NCBI GenBank assembly: GCA_022841705.1 | Contig: JALHQZ010000002.1 | Location: 310,001 to 374,000, forward strand | Origin: Pirellulales bacterium | GTDB lineage: Bacteria > Planctomycetota > Planctomycetia > Pirellulales > Lacipirellulaceae | Reading direction: 5' to 3' | DNA length: 64,000 nt | Part shown: one piece after another, positions 9,589 to 18,140 of the stretch | Numbering within the stretch: position 1 is the stretch's first letter | Layout: each line of letters starts with the position of its first letter | Translations under genes and position numbers: made by a program | Notes under the pieces: model-generated | What the model saw: only the letters and a program-made list of their open reading frames with translations | What the model was told of the DNA's origin: nothing | Databases searched by the model: none

Positions 9589-11304
9589 CTAAGCGCTCCG
9601 ACGCCGCAAAAGCCAGCCACCGATGGCGGCGAGCCCCAGCAGCGCGATACTCGTGGGTTCGGGCACCACTTGGCCCACAACCACGTTATCGATACCCCAC
9701 CAGTAGTTGTCGCCACCGTCCAGCATGCGGAAGGCAAACTTGGCAGAGGTGGCTCCCGCCGGATTATCCAGTAGCAAGCCAATCGATTCGTTCGTCGCCC
9801 GCGCCTTGAAGAAGGGGCTGGCCGACGCAGATTCCCAACGCAACAGTTCCACCGGAGTGGCGCCGTCGTAGGAAACTGTGAGAATCGCCTTCTGGGCGCC
9901 ATCGGGACGCCAGCTCGAATCGAAGAACACCCCTAACTGGCCCGCCGGAATGCCGGTGATGTCAACCGCTTGGCTCAACAGAGAAGCATCGAACAGCGCG
10001 GTGGCTTCCGGGTCGCCCAGGTCTTCCCACTGGTCGGGGTCCGCGACCGCGAACACACCGGTTGCCTTAGTGAACTCTTCGCGACCCGAACCGCCGGCGA
10101 AGGTGAAGAACGACGGGGTGATGAAGCTCCACCCTTCCCATTCCTGCACGCCGTTGTTGGGATCGCCCACGCCGGGAACTACGTCGTTCTGCCGAGTCCA
10201 AGAGATCGCTGCGGCGTCGTGCGTGTAGGATGCCGGCCGCGCCGAAGTCGGGTACGAAGTTCCAAGAATCGTCGTCGAGGCGCCATCCGGAACCGTCACG
10301 CGGGCGCCGGGCCCAACGCGCTCGTTTACGCTGTCGCCCAAGGTGACCGAGGTTTCGAAGTCGTCGAAGAACCTAGTCGTGCCGGTTTCTTCTTCCACTT
10401 TCACGTTATCAATCGCCCACCACCAGTCGTTGGCGGCGTTGCCCATGTTGAAGGTCACCTTGGCCGAGGTGGCACCGGCGGGAGCGGCGAAGGTCAATCC
10501 CGAGCCGTCAGAGGGGAAATTTTCATCCTCGTTGTCGTTCTTGAAGTTGGGGCTCGCGGGGTTGGAGTTCCACTTCGTAACCGTAATCGTCTGACCGGTA
10601 TCGAACGTTACCAACACTTCCGCCGCTTGATTGTTCGTGTTGACATGCACGCCACCCAACGCGGAGTCATCGAACGCTTCATCGCGCCAACTGGAATCGA
10701 AGCCCAGACCGTATTGCAAGCCACCCTGCACCACGAACGAGGGGCTCGTGAGTCCGGTGCTGTAGTAGCCGCCGTTCACGGCGTCGTTCTGGCCGCCAAG
10801 GTCGAAATACTCATCGGGATCGGCGACTGCGACGGTACCACTCGCGGCGGTATCAGTATCACCGGCGAACGTATCGACGCCAAAGCGAGTGCGGTTTTGA
10901 TCTCCCCCCGCCACACTCCAGAAATCGAGCCGCGCGAAGTTCCAGCCTTCCCATTCATCGACGCCGTAGTTCGGCAACCCTTGGCCGGGGACACCCACGG
11001 TAATCGTCGGCGAGCCATCATACGAGTTCAGCAAATTGTTTTTAGTCCAACCGGCGGCCGAATTGCTCCACACACCGGAAATCGCCGACGTGTTCGGGGT
11101 GCTGGCGACCACGGTTTGCAGCGCAGTGCCGATGCGTTCGTTCACGCTCGGCAGTAGCGAACCAGCCAAGCTATCGAAGTTTTGCGAGTACGTCGCAACC
11201 CGCGGAGTCGCTGGTGAAATGGGGGTTGCTTGGCCCCAGGCAGAAGCGCCGCAGGCGATGATCGTCATCCCCGTCGCGGCCAAGTGTCTCACAGTTGTCA
11301 ACAT
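9589..11304 (-). CDS. PEP-CTERM protein with two tandem copies of the VADPDE/DWWWAIDN module
   Basis: 571 residues from the ATG at 11304, preceded by GAGAGGG; an upstream alternative start adds 18 residues. A signal peptide ends near ASAWGQA. Two homologous ~230-residue modules follow, each with a WEGW motif, a 'T/G..AVADPDE/Q' block, 'FDSSWR', 'NE...PAGATSAK.F' and a closing NDWWWAIDNVKV or NYWWGIDNVVV. The protein ends with VPEPTSIALLGLAAIGGWLLRRRSA, a complete PEP-CTERM sorting signal recognised by exosortase. The same module occurs twice in the next gene downstream (5069-9424), so the two genes arose by duplication. An extracellular or envelope location is expected; the ligand or activity is unknown. 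Confidence 0.88.
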   Translation of the reverse strand: MLTTVRHLAATGMTIIACGASAWGQATPISPATPRVATYSQNFDSLAGSLLPSVNERIGTALQTVVASTPNTSAISGVWSNSAAGWTKNNLLNSYDGSPTITVGVPGQGLPNYGVDEWEGWNFARLDFWSVAGGDQNRTRFGVDTFAGDTDTAASGTVAVADPDEYFDLGGQNDAVNGGYYSTGLTSPSFVVQGGLQYGLGFDSSWRDEAFDDSALGGVHVNTNNQAAEVLVTFDTGQTITVTKWNSNPASPNFKNDNEDENFPSDGSGLTFAAPAGATSAKVTFNMGNAANDWWWAIDNVKVEEETGTTRFFDDFETSVTLGDSVNERVGPGARVTVPDGASTTILGTSYPTSARPASYTHDAAAISWTRQNDVVPGVGDPNNGVQEWEGWSFITPSFFTFAGGSGREEFTKATGVFAVADPDQWEDLGDPEATALFDASLLSQAVDITGIPAGQLGVFFDSSWRPDGAQKAILTVSYDGATPVELLRWESASASPFFKARATNESIGLLLDNPAGATSAKFAFRMLDGGDNYWWGIDNVVVGQVVPEPTSIALLGLAAIGGWLLRRRSA

Positions 11305-11693
11305 TAGTCGTGCCCTCTCAATCAAAAACTTGGTGATTACTCCCGGGATCGCACCCAATGGCGCGAAACCTCCCTAGATTGAAAACCCTCATAAGCTGGT
11401 CACTTGATCTCGTCGGATTCGCCCGCTCCTCAGCCGAACCGCCGCGCTCCAAACTGCACTGCAGGGGACTTGCTCGCCGCTCGCAACTCCTGGTGGAAGC
11501 TGCGTGAGCTTCGGTCTTACGCGTGCTGAAGCAGTAGGGATGAGTTTGCCCACCGATTGTTAAGAAAGTTCACTGGTTCTCAAAAAGGATTCTGGAAAAA
11601 TTGTGAATATTTGTTTGGCGCAATGCATACTTTTGACTTTTTGCGCACGGAACACAGCATTCTCATCACATTCGTCGGATTTCCGAAACTCCA
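11305..11693. other. 389-bp intergenic region with an AT-rich core
   Basis: No gene is seen. The part around 11560-11665 is distinctly A+T rich compared with its surroundings and lies upstream of the leftward PEP-CTERM gene and downstream of the transporter gene. It may hold the promoter of the PEP-CTERM pair, but no pair of boxes stands out clearly. Confidence 0.45.
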
Positions 11694-13073
11694 TTACGGT
11701 GCCTTACCAGCCGAAGTGAGCGAATTGTGACCAGATCTGGGACCGCTCGCGAGAAAGTACCATCCGCTCCCACCCAGCAGCACCAATCCCAAGGCCGAGG
11801 TCAACAGAGCCAGGCCGGCCAGAAACTCGCCCCGCGTAAAATGCGAGAACAAGCGGTCGCGCACCAACTGCGACGAGATACTGCCGCAGTAACCAATTGA
11901 ATCCGCCAAGTAGATGCCAAACACGGCCGTGCCCACAAACCGCGTTTGGGCGAGAATCCGCTCGAAGAGCATCGAGCCAAACGGCACATAAGCGAGGTAC
12001 CCGCCCAGCCCCAACAGCGTGAGCCACCAAAATCCATTGATCCCTTTCGCTTGGTAGAGCAAAGTGGAACCCGCCATCAGCGCTAGTCCACTCCCGATCA
12101 CGACATACAACGCGGTGAGGCCCAACCGATTGCTGCGGAGCTTAAAGAGCGAACCGTAAATCACCAGCACTCCTGCTGCGACCCACAATTCCGTGCGCGA
12201 GATGGCGGTCTTGTCGGACGCGTACGAGTAGCCCATCTCGGCCAAAATATCGACCATGTAGTTGTCGCGGTAATCGCGATGCGCTGTGATCAGAAAGTAC
12301 GCTGCGAGCGCGGTGACGATTCCGGGCCAGAACGTTCGTAAAAACAGCCAGCGATCGCTGGACTGCATCGCCGTTCGCTCACAGCGTTCCGCTTGGTCCT
12401 GCACGTTGGGATCAGGTAACTGGTCGAGTAACCACACCGCCACCAGGAACACCGGCATGAACAACAGCCCTGTCGCCGCCGGCATCCAGAATTCGGACAT
12501 CGCCGGAAAGGGATTTGGCAATGAAAGCCCCACCAGCGGAATCGATTCCCCCGGAATCAGCGCGCGACCGACGTCCTTAACGATGCCGCTCGAAACGATG
12601 TACGACGAACTAAGCCCCGCCATCATCAGTTCCGAAGTCTGTCGCCCTTCCAGATACAAAATCACCAGCCCCCATACCATCCCCAGCGGCAAACCATTCA
12701 GGAACATGGCCCCAACCCGCAGCAGCGGTTGATCCATCGGCGCAAGCGCCAACAGCACCAGCGCTAACTCCGCCATCACGATGAGCCCCACCAAGAGCGC
12801 CACCCGCTGCCTCCGCGTGGTTGCTGAAACAATCCCGATGCCCAGGAACTTCGAAGCGGCATAGCCCACAATTTGGCTAATCACCAGCGTGGTTTTCAGC
12901 TCGCCGCCCCACGGATCGGTGAGCCCTTCGTACGTCGCCGCCGAGAACGGCTTGCGAAATGCGTACATGCAGAAGTAGGTGACAAACGCGCACGCGATGG
13001 CATACAGATTCAGCGTGGAGGGGCTTGCCCCGGCAAGCCGCCGCCGGAAGTGCGTAAGAGTGTCGCCGAACAT
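11694..13073 (-). CDS. MFS-like membrane transporter, DUF5690 type
   Basis: 459 residues from the ATG at 13073, which has GGAGGG 7 bases upstream. About 12 hydrophobic segments can be counted. The first is NLYAIACAFVTYFCMYAFRKPFSAATYEG, a conserved opening seen in DUF5690 proteins, which are relatives of the major facilitator superfamily found in Planctomycetota and Bacteroidota. The substrate is unknown. It lies upstream-adjacent to, and on the same strand as, nothing obviously metabolic; the next leftward gene on its upstream side is the XylR/AraC-type regulator, 151 bases away, so a link between the two is possible. Confidence 0.8.
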   Translation of the reverse strand: MFGDTLTHFRRRLAGASPSTLNLYAIACAFVTYFCMYAFRKPFSAATYEGLTDPWGGELKTTLVISQIVGYAASKFLGIGIVSATTRRQRVALLVGLIVMAELALVLLALAPMDQPLLRVGAMFLNGLPLGMVWGLVILYLEGRQTSELMMAGLSSSYIVSSGIVKDVGRALIPGESIPLVGLSLPNPFPAMSEFWMPAATGLLFMPVFLVAVWLLDQLPDPNVQDQAERCERTAMQSSDRWLFLRTFWPGIVTALAAYFLITAHRDYRDNYMVDILAEMGYSYASDKTAISRTELWVAAGVLVIYGSLFKLRSNRLGLTALYVVIGSGLALMAGSTLLYQAKGINGFWWLTLLGLGGYLAYVPFGSMLFERILAQTRFVGTAVFGIYLADSIGYCGSISSQLVRDRLFSHFTRGEFLAGLALLTSALGLVLLGGSGWYFLASGPRSGHNSLTSAGKAP

Positions 13074-13224
13074 CCGTGCCCTCCGGCGCACCGGAACGTG
13101 AAGAACAAGAAAACATATCCCGCGTTAACAGCGAACCGGAGAGCTTCAGACCCCGGTAGGCAGCGCAAACTCCCTACACTCCGGGGGCCTCACGCCACCC
13201 TGCTCCCGACTCGGCGCTAGGTCT

Positions 13225-14412
13225 CTACGGCACTCCGCCACTCGATTCCGCCACATGCGCCCGATGTCGTTTGCGAAATTGTGACGGCGTCGCTTGCAAT
13301 TCACGCCGAAACGCCCGCGTCATCAGCTCCGGCCGATCGAACCCACACGCCCCCGCGATCTTCGTCACCGACCACGATGTATCGCACAGCAAGGTGAGCG
13401 CTTTCTCCACTCGCACGCGGCGAATCTCTTCGGCCGGTGACCGCCCCAAGTGCTTGCGGAAACCCTTTTCCAGCGCCCGCCGACTCAGCGGCACTTGCCG
13501 CAAAATATCGTTCACACTGAGATCTTCGCCGTAGTGGCCGTTAATAAAACGCATCGCTTCGGCCAGCAGGTCGTCCGCCAGTTCCGATTTATCCGTCGAT
13601 TGACGGGAGATGATTCGGCGTGGGGGGATCAGCACCTTGGTTTCCGGGAGAGATTCGCCCCGCAACAATCGGGCGAGCATCTGTGCTGCTTGATAACCCA
13701 CTTCCTGTGGCGATTGATCGACGCTGGAGAGCGGCGGCCGGGAGATGCGGCTGCACAATTCGTCGTGCTCGCCCCCCAGCACCGCTATGTCATGCGGCAC
13801 CAGCAAATCGGCCTCGGCGCACGCTTCGGTAATCTGCCGACCCTGCAAATCATCGAACGCCAGCAGCGCTACCGGCTTCGGCAGCGCGACCAGCCATTGC
13901 GTAAGGTGCGAAATCTGCTGATCCCAACCCAGCTTGGAATACTGATCGTAACTCGGCGCAAAGCACGTGCAGGTGTGCCCCGCCTGCCGCAAGCACTCCA
14001 CAAACGCCGCGCCAAACCGATCGCTGTAGTTGGGCCGCAGTGACGAGCCGCAGTACGCGAACTGCCGAAAGCCCTTATCCAAAAAGTACTTCGCCGCCAA
14101 CTGCGCCGCCGATGTTTCATCGCACGTGCAGCGCGGAATCAAATTCTCGCCAAACCGGTACCACGACACATTCACCGCCGGGATGCGCGTTTCGATCAGT
14201 TGCGTCGCGAGGTCTTGATGCGTGATCCGCGCGATGACCCCGTCCGCGCGCCATCCCGTGGGCAGGAGCATCCGGTCGTACTTGCCCCGCGGCTCCAAGA
14301 AGAAGGACCAATTGCCCGCCGTCTGGGCGTACTCCGTAATGCCTTCAATCAGTCCCGCGCCCCACGTGGTGGCGGTGTCGATTAGCAGGGCGATACGCGG
14401 TGCTTTGCTCAT
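13225..14412 (-). CDS. XylR-type transcriptional regulator (LacI-like sensor plus AraC HTH)
   Basis: 395 residues. Residues ~1-275 form a periplasmic-binding-protein-like sensor of the LacI kind (MSKAPRIALLIDTATTWGAGLIEG, FDDLQGRQITEAC, PLSSVDQSPQEVGYQAA). Residues ~285-385 hold an AraC-type double helix-turn-helix (VPLSRRALEKGFRKHLGRSP, then TSWSVTKIAGACGFDRPELMTRAFRR). Such planctomycete and proteobacterial XylR-like proteins bind a sugar or other small ligand and activate nearby catabolic genes. The gene is divergent from the class III PLP enzyme at 14747, and the shared intergenic region holds 21-bp-phased TTAGCCA repeats suited to AraC-type binding. The ligand is not known. Confidence 0.88.
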   Translation of the reverse strand: MSKAPRIALLIDTATTWGAGLIEGITEYAQTAGNWSFFLEPRGKYDRMLLPTGWRADGVIARITHQDLATQLIETRIPAVNVSWYRFGENLIPRCTCDETSAAQLAAKYFLDKGFRQFAYCGSSLRPNYSDRFGAAFVECLRQAGHTCTCFAPSYDQYSKLGWDQQISHLTQWLVALPKPVALLAFDDLQGRQITEACAEADLLVPHDIAVLGGEHDELCSRISRPPLSSVDQSPQEVGYQAAQMLARLLRGESLPETKVLIPPRRIISRQSTDKSELADDLLAEAMRFINGHYGEDLSVNDILRQVPLSRRALEKGFRKHLGRSPAEEIRRVRVEKALTLLCDTSWSVTKIAGACGFDRPELMTRAFRRELQATPSQFRKRHRAHVAESSGGVP

Positions 14413-14440
14413 GCGGTCGGGCGAAACTCAAAACCAAAAA

Positions 14441-14469
14441 CTTCCCGGCGAGGCTTCGCCATCGGGAAG
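14441..14469. repeat. Nested hairpin upstream of the regulator gene
   Basis: CTTCCCG...CGGGAAG outer arms enclose a GCGA-GGCT-TCGC inner hairpin. It lies about 30 bases upstream of the regulator start and could act in the regulator's own leader or be another small palindromic repeat. Confidence 0.45.
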
Positions 14470-14648
14470 CGCAATCCCGAGCAGCAGCATAGCATCCCCC
14501 GTCTTGTTTTCCTACGTTCTTCACACAAACTGCATAAAGCAATCGCGAGGCCCGCAACCGGAACGGCGAACTGCGCAATTTGAGTGCCCCCGGACGCGAA
14601 AGCCAGTTGCGTGAATCGCGACTTTCAGCACACTAAAGCGAGCTCGGC

Positions 14649-14708
14649 TGGCTAAAGACTTAGCCAGCTCGGAAAAGAATTTAGCCAAGCTGGCGCAAAA
14701 GTTAGCCA
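14649..14708 (+). promoter_or_regulatory. Putative operator: three TTAGCCA direct repeats at 21-bp spacing plus one inverted copy
   Basis: TTAGCCA occurs at 14660-14666, 14681-14687 and 14702-14708, exactly 21 bp apart, about two helical turns. An inverted copy (TGGCTAA) is at 14649-14655, forming a hairpin with the first. The array ends 38 bases before the PLP-enzyme start codon. AraC-family proteins typically bind direct repeats with a 21-bp period, and an AraC-domain regulator is divergently transcribed from the same region, so an activator site is likely. The binding is inferred. Confidence 0.55.
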
Positions 14709-14746
14709 CCCCTTCGCACGCCCTCTGACCTCGACAGAACATTGCC

Positions 14747-16042
14747 ATGCTACTCGCTTCCACTGCGGCCGATCGGTCGCTAGCTGCTTTTCCCGCGGGT
14801 TCCAACGGCGAATTCAATCTGCCGCCCGAATTAGCCACGGTCATTCGCAGTGGCCAGGGTTGCCGGCTAAAAACCGCAGATGGCCGCGAGTTTCTGGATT
14901 TCTCAATGGGGTGGGGCTCCGTGCTGATTGGCCACGCCGATCCCCGCATCGCGCGGGCCGTGGCGAGCCAGCTACCGTTCGGGTCGAACTTTGCCTATGT
15001 GAACGAATCGTCGCTGGCACTCGCGGAAGAACTGATTCGGCTTAGCCCCGCCTGCGAAGCGGTGCGGTTCTGCGCATCCGGCACGGAAGCGACCATGTAC
15101 TGCTTGCGCCTGGCTCGCGCCTTCACCGGCCGCCGCCGCGTGTTGCGGTTTGAAGGGGCTTATCACGGCGCCCACGATGTCGGCGTGACCAGCTTGTTCC
15201 CCCACCAACCGCCGGCCTTTCCCACCGCCGATCCTTCCTCCGCAGGCATCACCGCCCACCATGAAGGCGGCGTGCTGGTGGCGCCCTTCAACGATCTCGA
15301 AACCACCGCCGAGATTATCGAGCGATATGCTAGTGAACTTGCCGCGGTGATTGTCGAACCACTCCAGCGCTGTTTGCCGCCCGCAGCAGGTTTCCTCGCC
15401 GGTCTGCGCGAAGTGTGCGACGCCAACGATGTGCTGCTCGCCTTCGACGAAGTTGTCACCGGCTTCCGGTTGGCTTACGGCGGCGCCCAAGAAAAATACG
15501 GGGTGGTTCCCGACCTCGTCGCGTACGGCAAAGCGCTCGGCGGCGGAATGCCTATCGGCGCTTTCGGCGGCCGTGCGGACATTATGGAGCTCGTGCGGGA
15601 AGATCGGCTCGGTGCGGAAGACGATTATGTCTGGACCGCTTCCACGCTTGGTGGAAATCCACTCTCCTGTTCCGCGGCGCTAGCGTGCTTGGAAATCTTG
15701 CGCGGCGACGGGGTGTACGAACAGCTTTACGCGCTGGGCGACTATCTCCGCCAACAAATGCGGCACATGCTGAAATCGCACGGCGTGACCGCCCAAGTGC
15801 TCGGCGACGGGCCACTCGCGCAGATTGCACTGGTGGCAAGCGAACCGCACGACTACCGCACCAGTCAGCACAAAACGCCGAAACTGGCGCGGAAGATCAT
15901 GCTGGAGCTCTTCCGCCGTGGAGTGTTCCTCAATCCGATGGGAACGAAACTCTATCTCTCACTGGCGCACACGTCTGCCGCATGTGACGAGTTCTGCGGG
16001 CTGCTCTCCGACACCCTCGCCGATGTGCTGGTTGACGACTAG
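14747..16042 (+). CDS. Class III PLP-dependent aminotransferase-fold enzyme (GSA-aminomutase-like), possibly phosphonate-related
   Basis: 431 residues with the class III aminotransferase architecture: substrate-loop region DFSMGWGSVLIGHADP, FCASGTEATMYCLRLAR (phosphate-binding), YHGAHD, the PLP aspartate in LLAFDEVVTGFRLAYGG and the PLP lysine in YGKALGGGMPIGAFGG (about residue 265). It most resembles glutamate-1-semialdehyde aminomutase-like proteins. The gene is convergent with the phnX operon (12 bp between stops) and divergent from a XylR/AraC regulator. PbfA, the (R)-1-hydroxy-2-aminoethylphosphonate ammonia-lyase, belongs to the same fold, so a role in aminophosphonate breakdown is a reasonable inference but not shown; a housekeeping hemL role is the main alternative. 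Confidence 0.75.
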   Translation: MLLASTAADRSLAAFPAGSNGEFNLPPELATVIRSGQGCRLKTADGREFLDFSMGWGSVLIGHADPRIARAVASQLPFGSNFAYVNESSLALAEELIRLSPACEAVRFCASGTEATMYCLRLARAFTGRRRVLRFEGAYHGAHDVGVTSLFPHQPPAFPTADPSSAGITAHHEGGVLVAPFNDLETTAEIIERYASELAAVIVEPLQRCLPPAAGFLAGLREVCDANDVLLAFDEVVTGFRLAYGGAQEKYGVVPDLVAYGKALGGGMPIGAFGGRADIMELVREDRLGAEDDYVWTASTLGGNPLSCSAALACLEILRGDGVYEQLYALGDYLRQQMRHMLKSHGVTAQVLGDGPLAQIALVASEPHDYRTSQHKTPKLARKIMLELFRRGVFLNPMGTKLYLSLAHTSAACDEFCGLLSDTLADVLVDD

Positions 16043-16054
16043 CGACGGCGCCGA

Positions 16055-16888
16055 CTACGGCCGTTCGCCAGCGGCGAGCTTGGCGTTGATCTCCCCGATC
16101 GCCGCCGGTAAATCGGCGATGGTGTCAATGAGAAAATGCGAACCCGCGGCGGTCAAACGCTGCTGCGCGACGGCAATCCGCGCTGCGCGATCAGCTGGCG
16201 TGAGCGAGTTGAATTCTTCGAGCGACAACCCCACTTCGTTGCCGCTGTTCACTACGCCGACACACCACACGCCCGCATTCTGGCCAGCCTCGATGCCGGC
16301 TACGGTGTCATCAACTTTCACGATCGCGGCCGGTGGAAAAAGCTCCAGTCGCTTGGCGTTCTCATAAATCAGCCACGGTGCCGGGCGGCCGGGTGAGACG
16401 TCGCTGCAAGTCACCACCGTATCGGGCGCATAACCTTCCTCCGCGGCGCGGGGCATCACGCCTTCCATCAGTTCGCGCGTGTAACCGGTGCTCGAACCGA
16501 TCTTGAGTCCTTGCGCACGCAACGTCGCGATCACTTCCGGGCAGCCATCAATCACACTCGAACCTGCCGTGATGCACTGCGACTGAATGCCAAGAAACTT
16601 CTGGTACAGCTCATCCAGGTCCGCTTCCTTCCACTCGCGGCCATGTACTTCGCGCCAGCGGGCCGCGATTCGCGGCAAGCAGAGTACTGCCTGGAGATGA
16701 TCGCGCTTGGCGCGGCCCATCGGGCCGCGGGCTTCGTCGGTCGTGAGCTTAACGCCGCTCGCCGCGAAGACCTCACACACGGCGGCCACGGGTGCGCGGC
16801 TGCCAAAGTCCACTGTTGTGCCGGCCCAATCGAGCACCACACCCCGAACTTGCAGCAGATCACGGGCGCGGTTCGTCTCTTTCACCAT
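16055..16888 (-). CDS. phnX: Phosphonoacetaldehyde hydrolase (phosphonatase)
   Basis: 277 residues, the family's length. It is a HAD-superfamily enzyme that cleaves the C-P bond of phosphonoacetaldehyde to acetaldehyde and phosphate. The nucleophile motif is DWAGTTVDFGSRAP near residue 20; the Schiff-base lysine is in MGRAKRDHLQAV near residue 60; GSSTGYTRELME (HAD motif II region) and VKVDDTVAGIEAGQNAG (motif IV) follow. It is the last gene of a leftward operon, 24 bp after the FAD oxidoreductase, which probably supplies its substrate. No phnW (2-AEP:pyruvate transaminase) is seen next to it. Confidence 0.93.
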   Translation of the reverse strand: MVKETNRARDLLQVRGVVLDWAGTTVDFGSRAPVAAVCEVFAASGVKLTTDEARGPMGRAKRDHLQAVLCLPRIAARWREVHGREWKEADLDELYQKFLGIQSQCITAGSSVIDGCPEVIATLRAQGLKIGSSTGYTRELMEGVMPRAAEEGYAPDTVVTCSDVSPGRPAPWLIYENAKRLELFPPAAIVKVDDTVAGIEAGQNAGVWCVGVVNSGNEVGLSLEEFNSLTPADRAARIAVAQQRLTAAGSHFLIDTIADLPAAIGEINAKLAAGERP

Positions 16889-16912
16889 GTGCGAATCACC
16901 AAGGGTCGGGCG

Positions 16913-18085
16913 TTAGATGGTGGCGGCGGTGGCGGGCTTGTGGACTTTCTGCGAACCAAGCCAACTAGCGATGTTTTGTTCCGCCAGGCCAAACGACATG
17001 GTCATGCCGCAGCCGCCAGTTGAAATGGTGAGCAGCACGCCTGCTTCGGGTTCGTGGAGAAACATCGGCGCCTCGGTCCGCGAAGCGTAAATGCCGTGCC
17101 AGCGCTCGGCGATGGCGAAGTCCGGCAGCCGAATCAGTCCGCGCAATTCGGCCAGCATCAGGTCGTTAATCACTTCTTTGTCAAACGGTTCGATTGCCGC
17201 ATCGTACTCATGCGAATCGCCGAGCGTAATCTCGCCGGCGGCCGTTTGCGAAGCCATGACATGAATGCCGTACTGATCCAAGAGCGGCGACTCCGTGGCG
17301 ATTCGGTGCTTGAGCGCCACGAGCGACTTGCAGTGCTTGAAGGTTGGGTAGTGCCGCAGGGTTAATCCGCCGGCGAGCATTGGCCCCATCCGCCAGCCGT
17401 TTGGTTGCGGCGCGGTGCGAAGCATTTGCAGCTTGCAAAGGCGGAACCCGCCGGCCGATTCAAGCACATCCGAATAAAGCGAGCGGAGCTCAGCGCCGCT
17501 GGCGACAATCACGCCATCCACACCCCACTGCCGACCATCGGTGGCGGTGACCAACGTGGGCGTGACCGATTCAATCCCCGTACCGTAGTGCAGTTCAACA
17601 CCCCACTTTTCGGCCAAATACTTGGGCAACTCGCGCGTTACTTGGCGTGGATCGACGCACACTTCGGTCGGACTCCACATGCCGCCGACGAGCCCGCGCG
17701 GCTGCGCGGCGCGGGACCGGTCGAGCACCTGGGATTTATCGAGCCACTGGCAATCGTAACCATCAGCCGGCGCTTGCTGAATAAATTCCATCAGCACGGC
17801 CCGCTCGTCTTCGCGGTAAGCCAAGTGCAAACTGCCGCTGGGGTCGTACCAAATTTTTGCGTCGCTGAGAATCTCGAGCCATAACTGGCGACTGCGGAGC
17901 GCAAGCTGGTGCCACGCGCCGCGCGGCTGGCCAATGGGCCAGACCATGCCGAAATTGCGGACTGAAGAACCCGCCGCAACTGGGGAACGTTCAAACAACA
18001 GCACGCGAGCGCCGCTCCGCGCGGCGGCCCACGCGTGGGAGAGCCCCACGATTCCGCCGCCGATGATTGCAATCGTTTTCGCCAT
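16913..18085 (-). CDS. FAD-dependent oxidoreductase of phosphonate clusters (TIGR03364 type)
   Basis: 390 residues. The Rossmann dinucleotide-binding motif opens the protein (IIGGGIVGLSHAWAAARSGARV) and a DAO-type amine oxidase fold follows, closing with TGGCGMTMSFGLAEQNI. This matches the family of FAD oxidoreductases that accompany phnX in phosphonate catabolism clusters; characterised relatives oxidise 2-aminoethylphosphonate or its N-methyl or hydroxylated derivatives to phosphonoacetaldehyde-type products. Here it is flanked upstream by the HD oxygenase (55-bp gap) and downstream by phnX (24-bp gap), one operon. The precise substrate is inferred from context only. Confidence 0.85.
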   Translation of the reverse strand: MAKTIAIIGGGIVGLSHAWAAARSGARVLLFERSPVAAGSSVRNFGMVWPIGQPRGAWHQLALRSRQLWLEILSDAKIWYDPSGSLHLAYREDERAVLMEFIQQAPADGYDCQWLDKSQVLDRSRAAQPRGLVGGMWSPTEVCVDPRQVTRELPKYLAEKWGVELHYGTGIESVTPTLVTATDGRQWGVDGVIVASGAELRSLYSDVLESAGGFRLCKLQMLRTAPQPNGWRMGPMLAGGLTLRHYPTFKHCKSLVALKHRIATESPLLDQYGIHVMASQTAAGEITLGDSHEYDAAIEPFDKEVINDLMLAELRGLIRLPDFAIAERWHGIYASRTEAPMFLHEPEAGVLLTISTGGCGMTMSFGLAEQNIASWLGSQKVHKPATAATI

Positions 18086-18140
18086 TAGGTCAGTTGATGG
18101 CCCTTTTCATTGAAGGCCATTACTCAGTTGAAAGCGGCCA

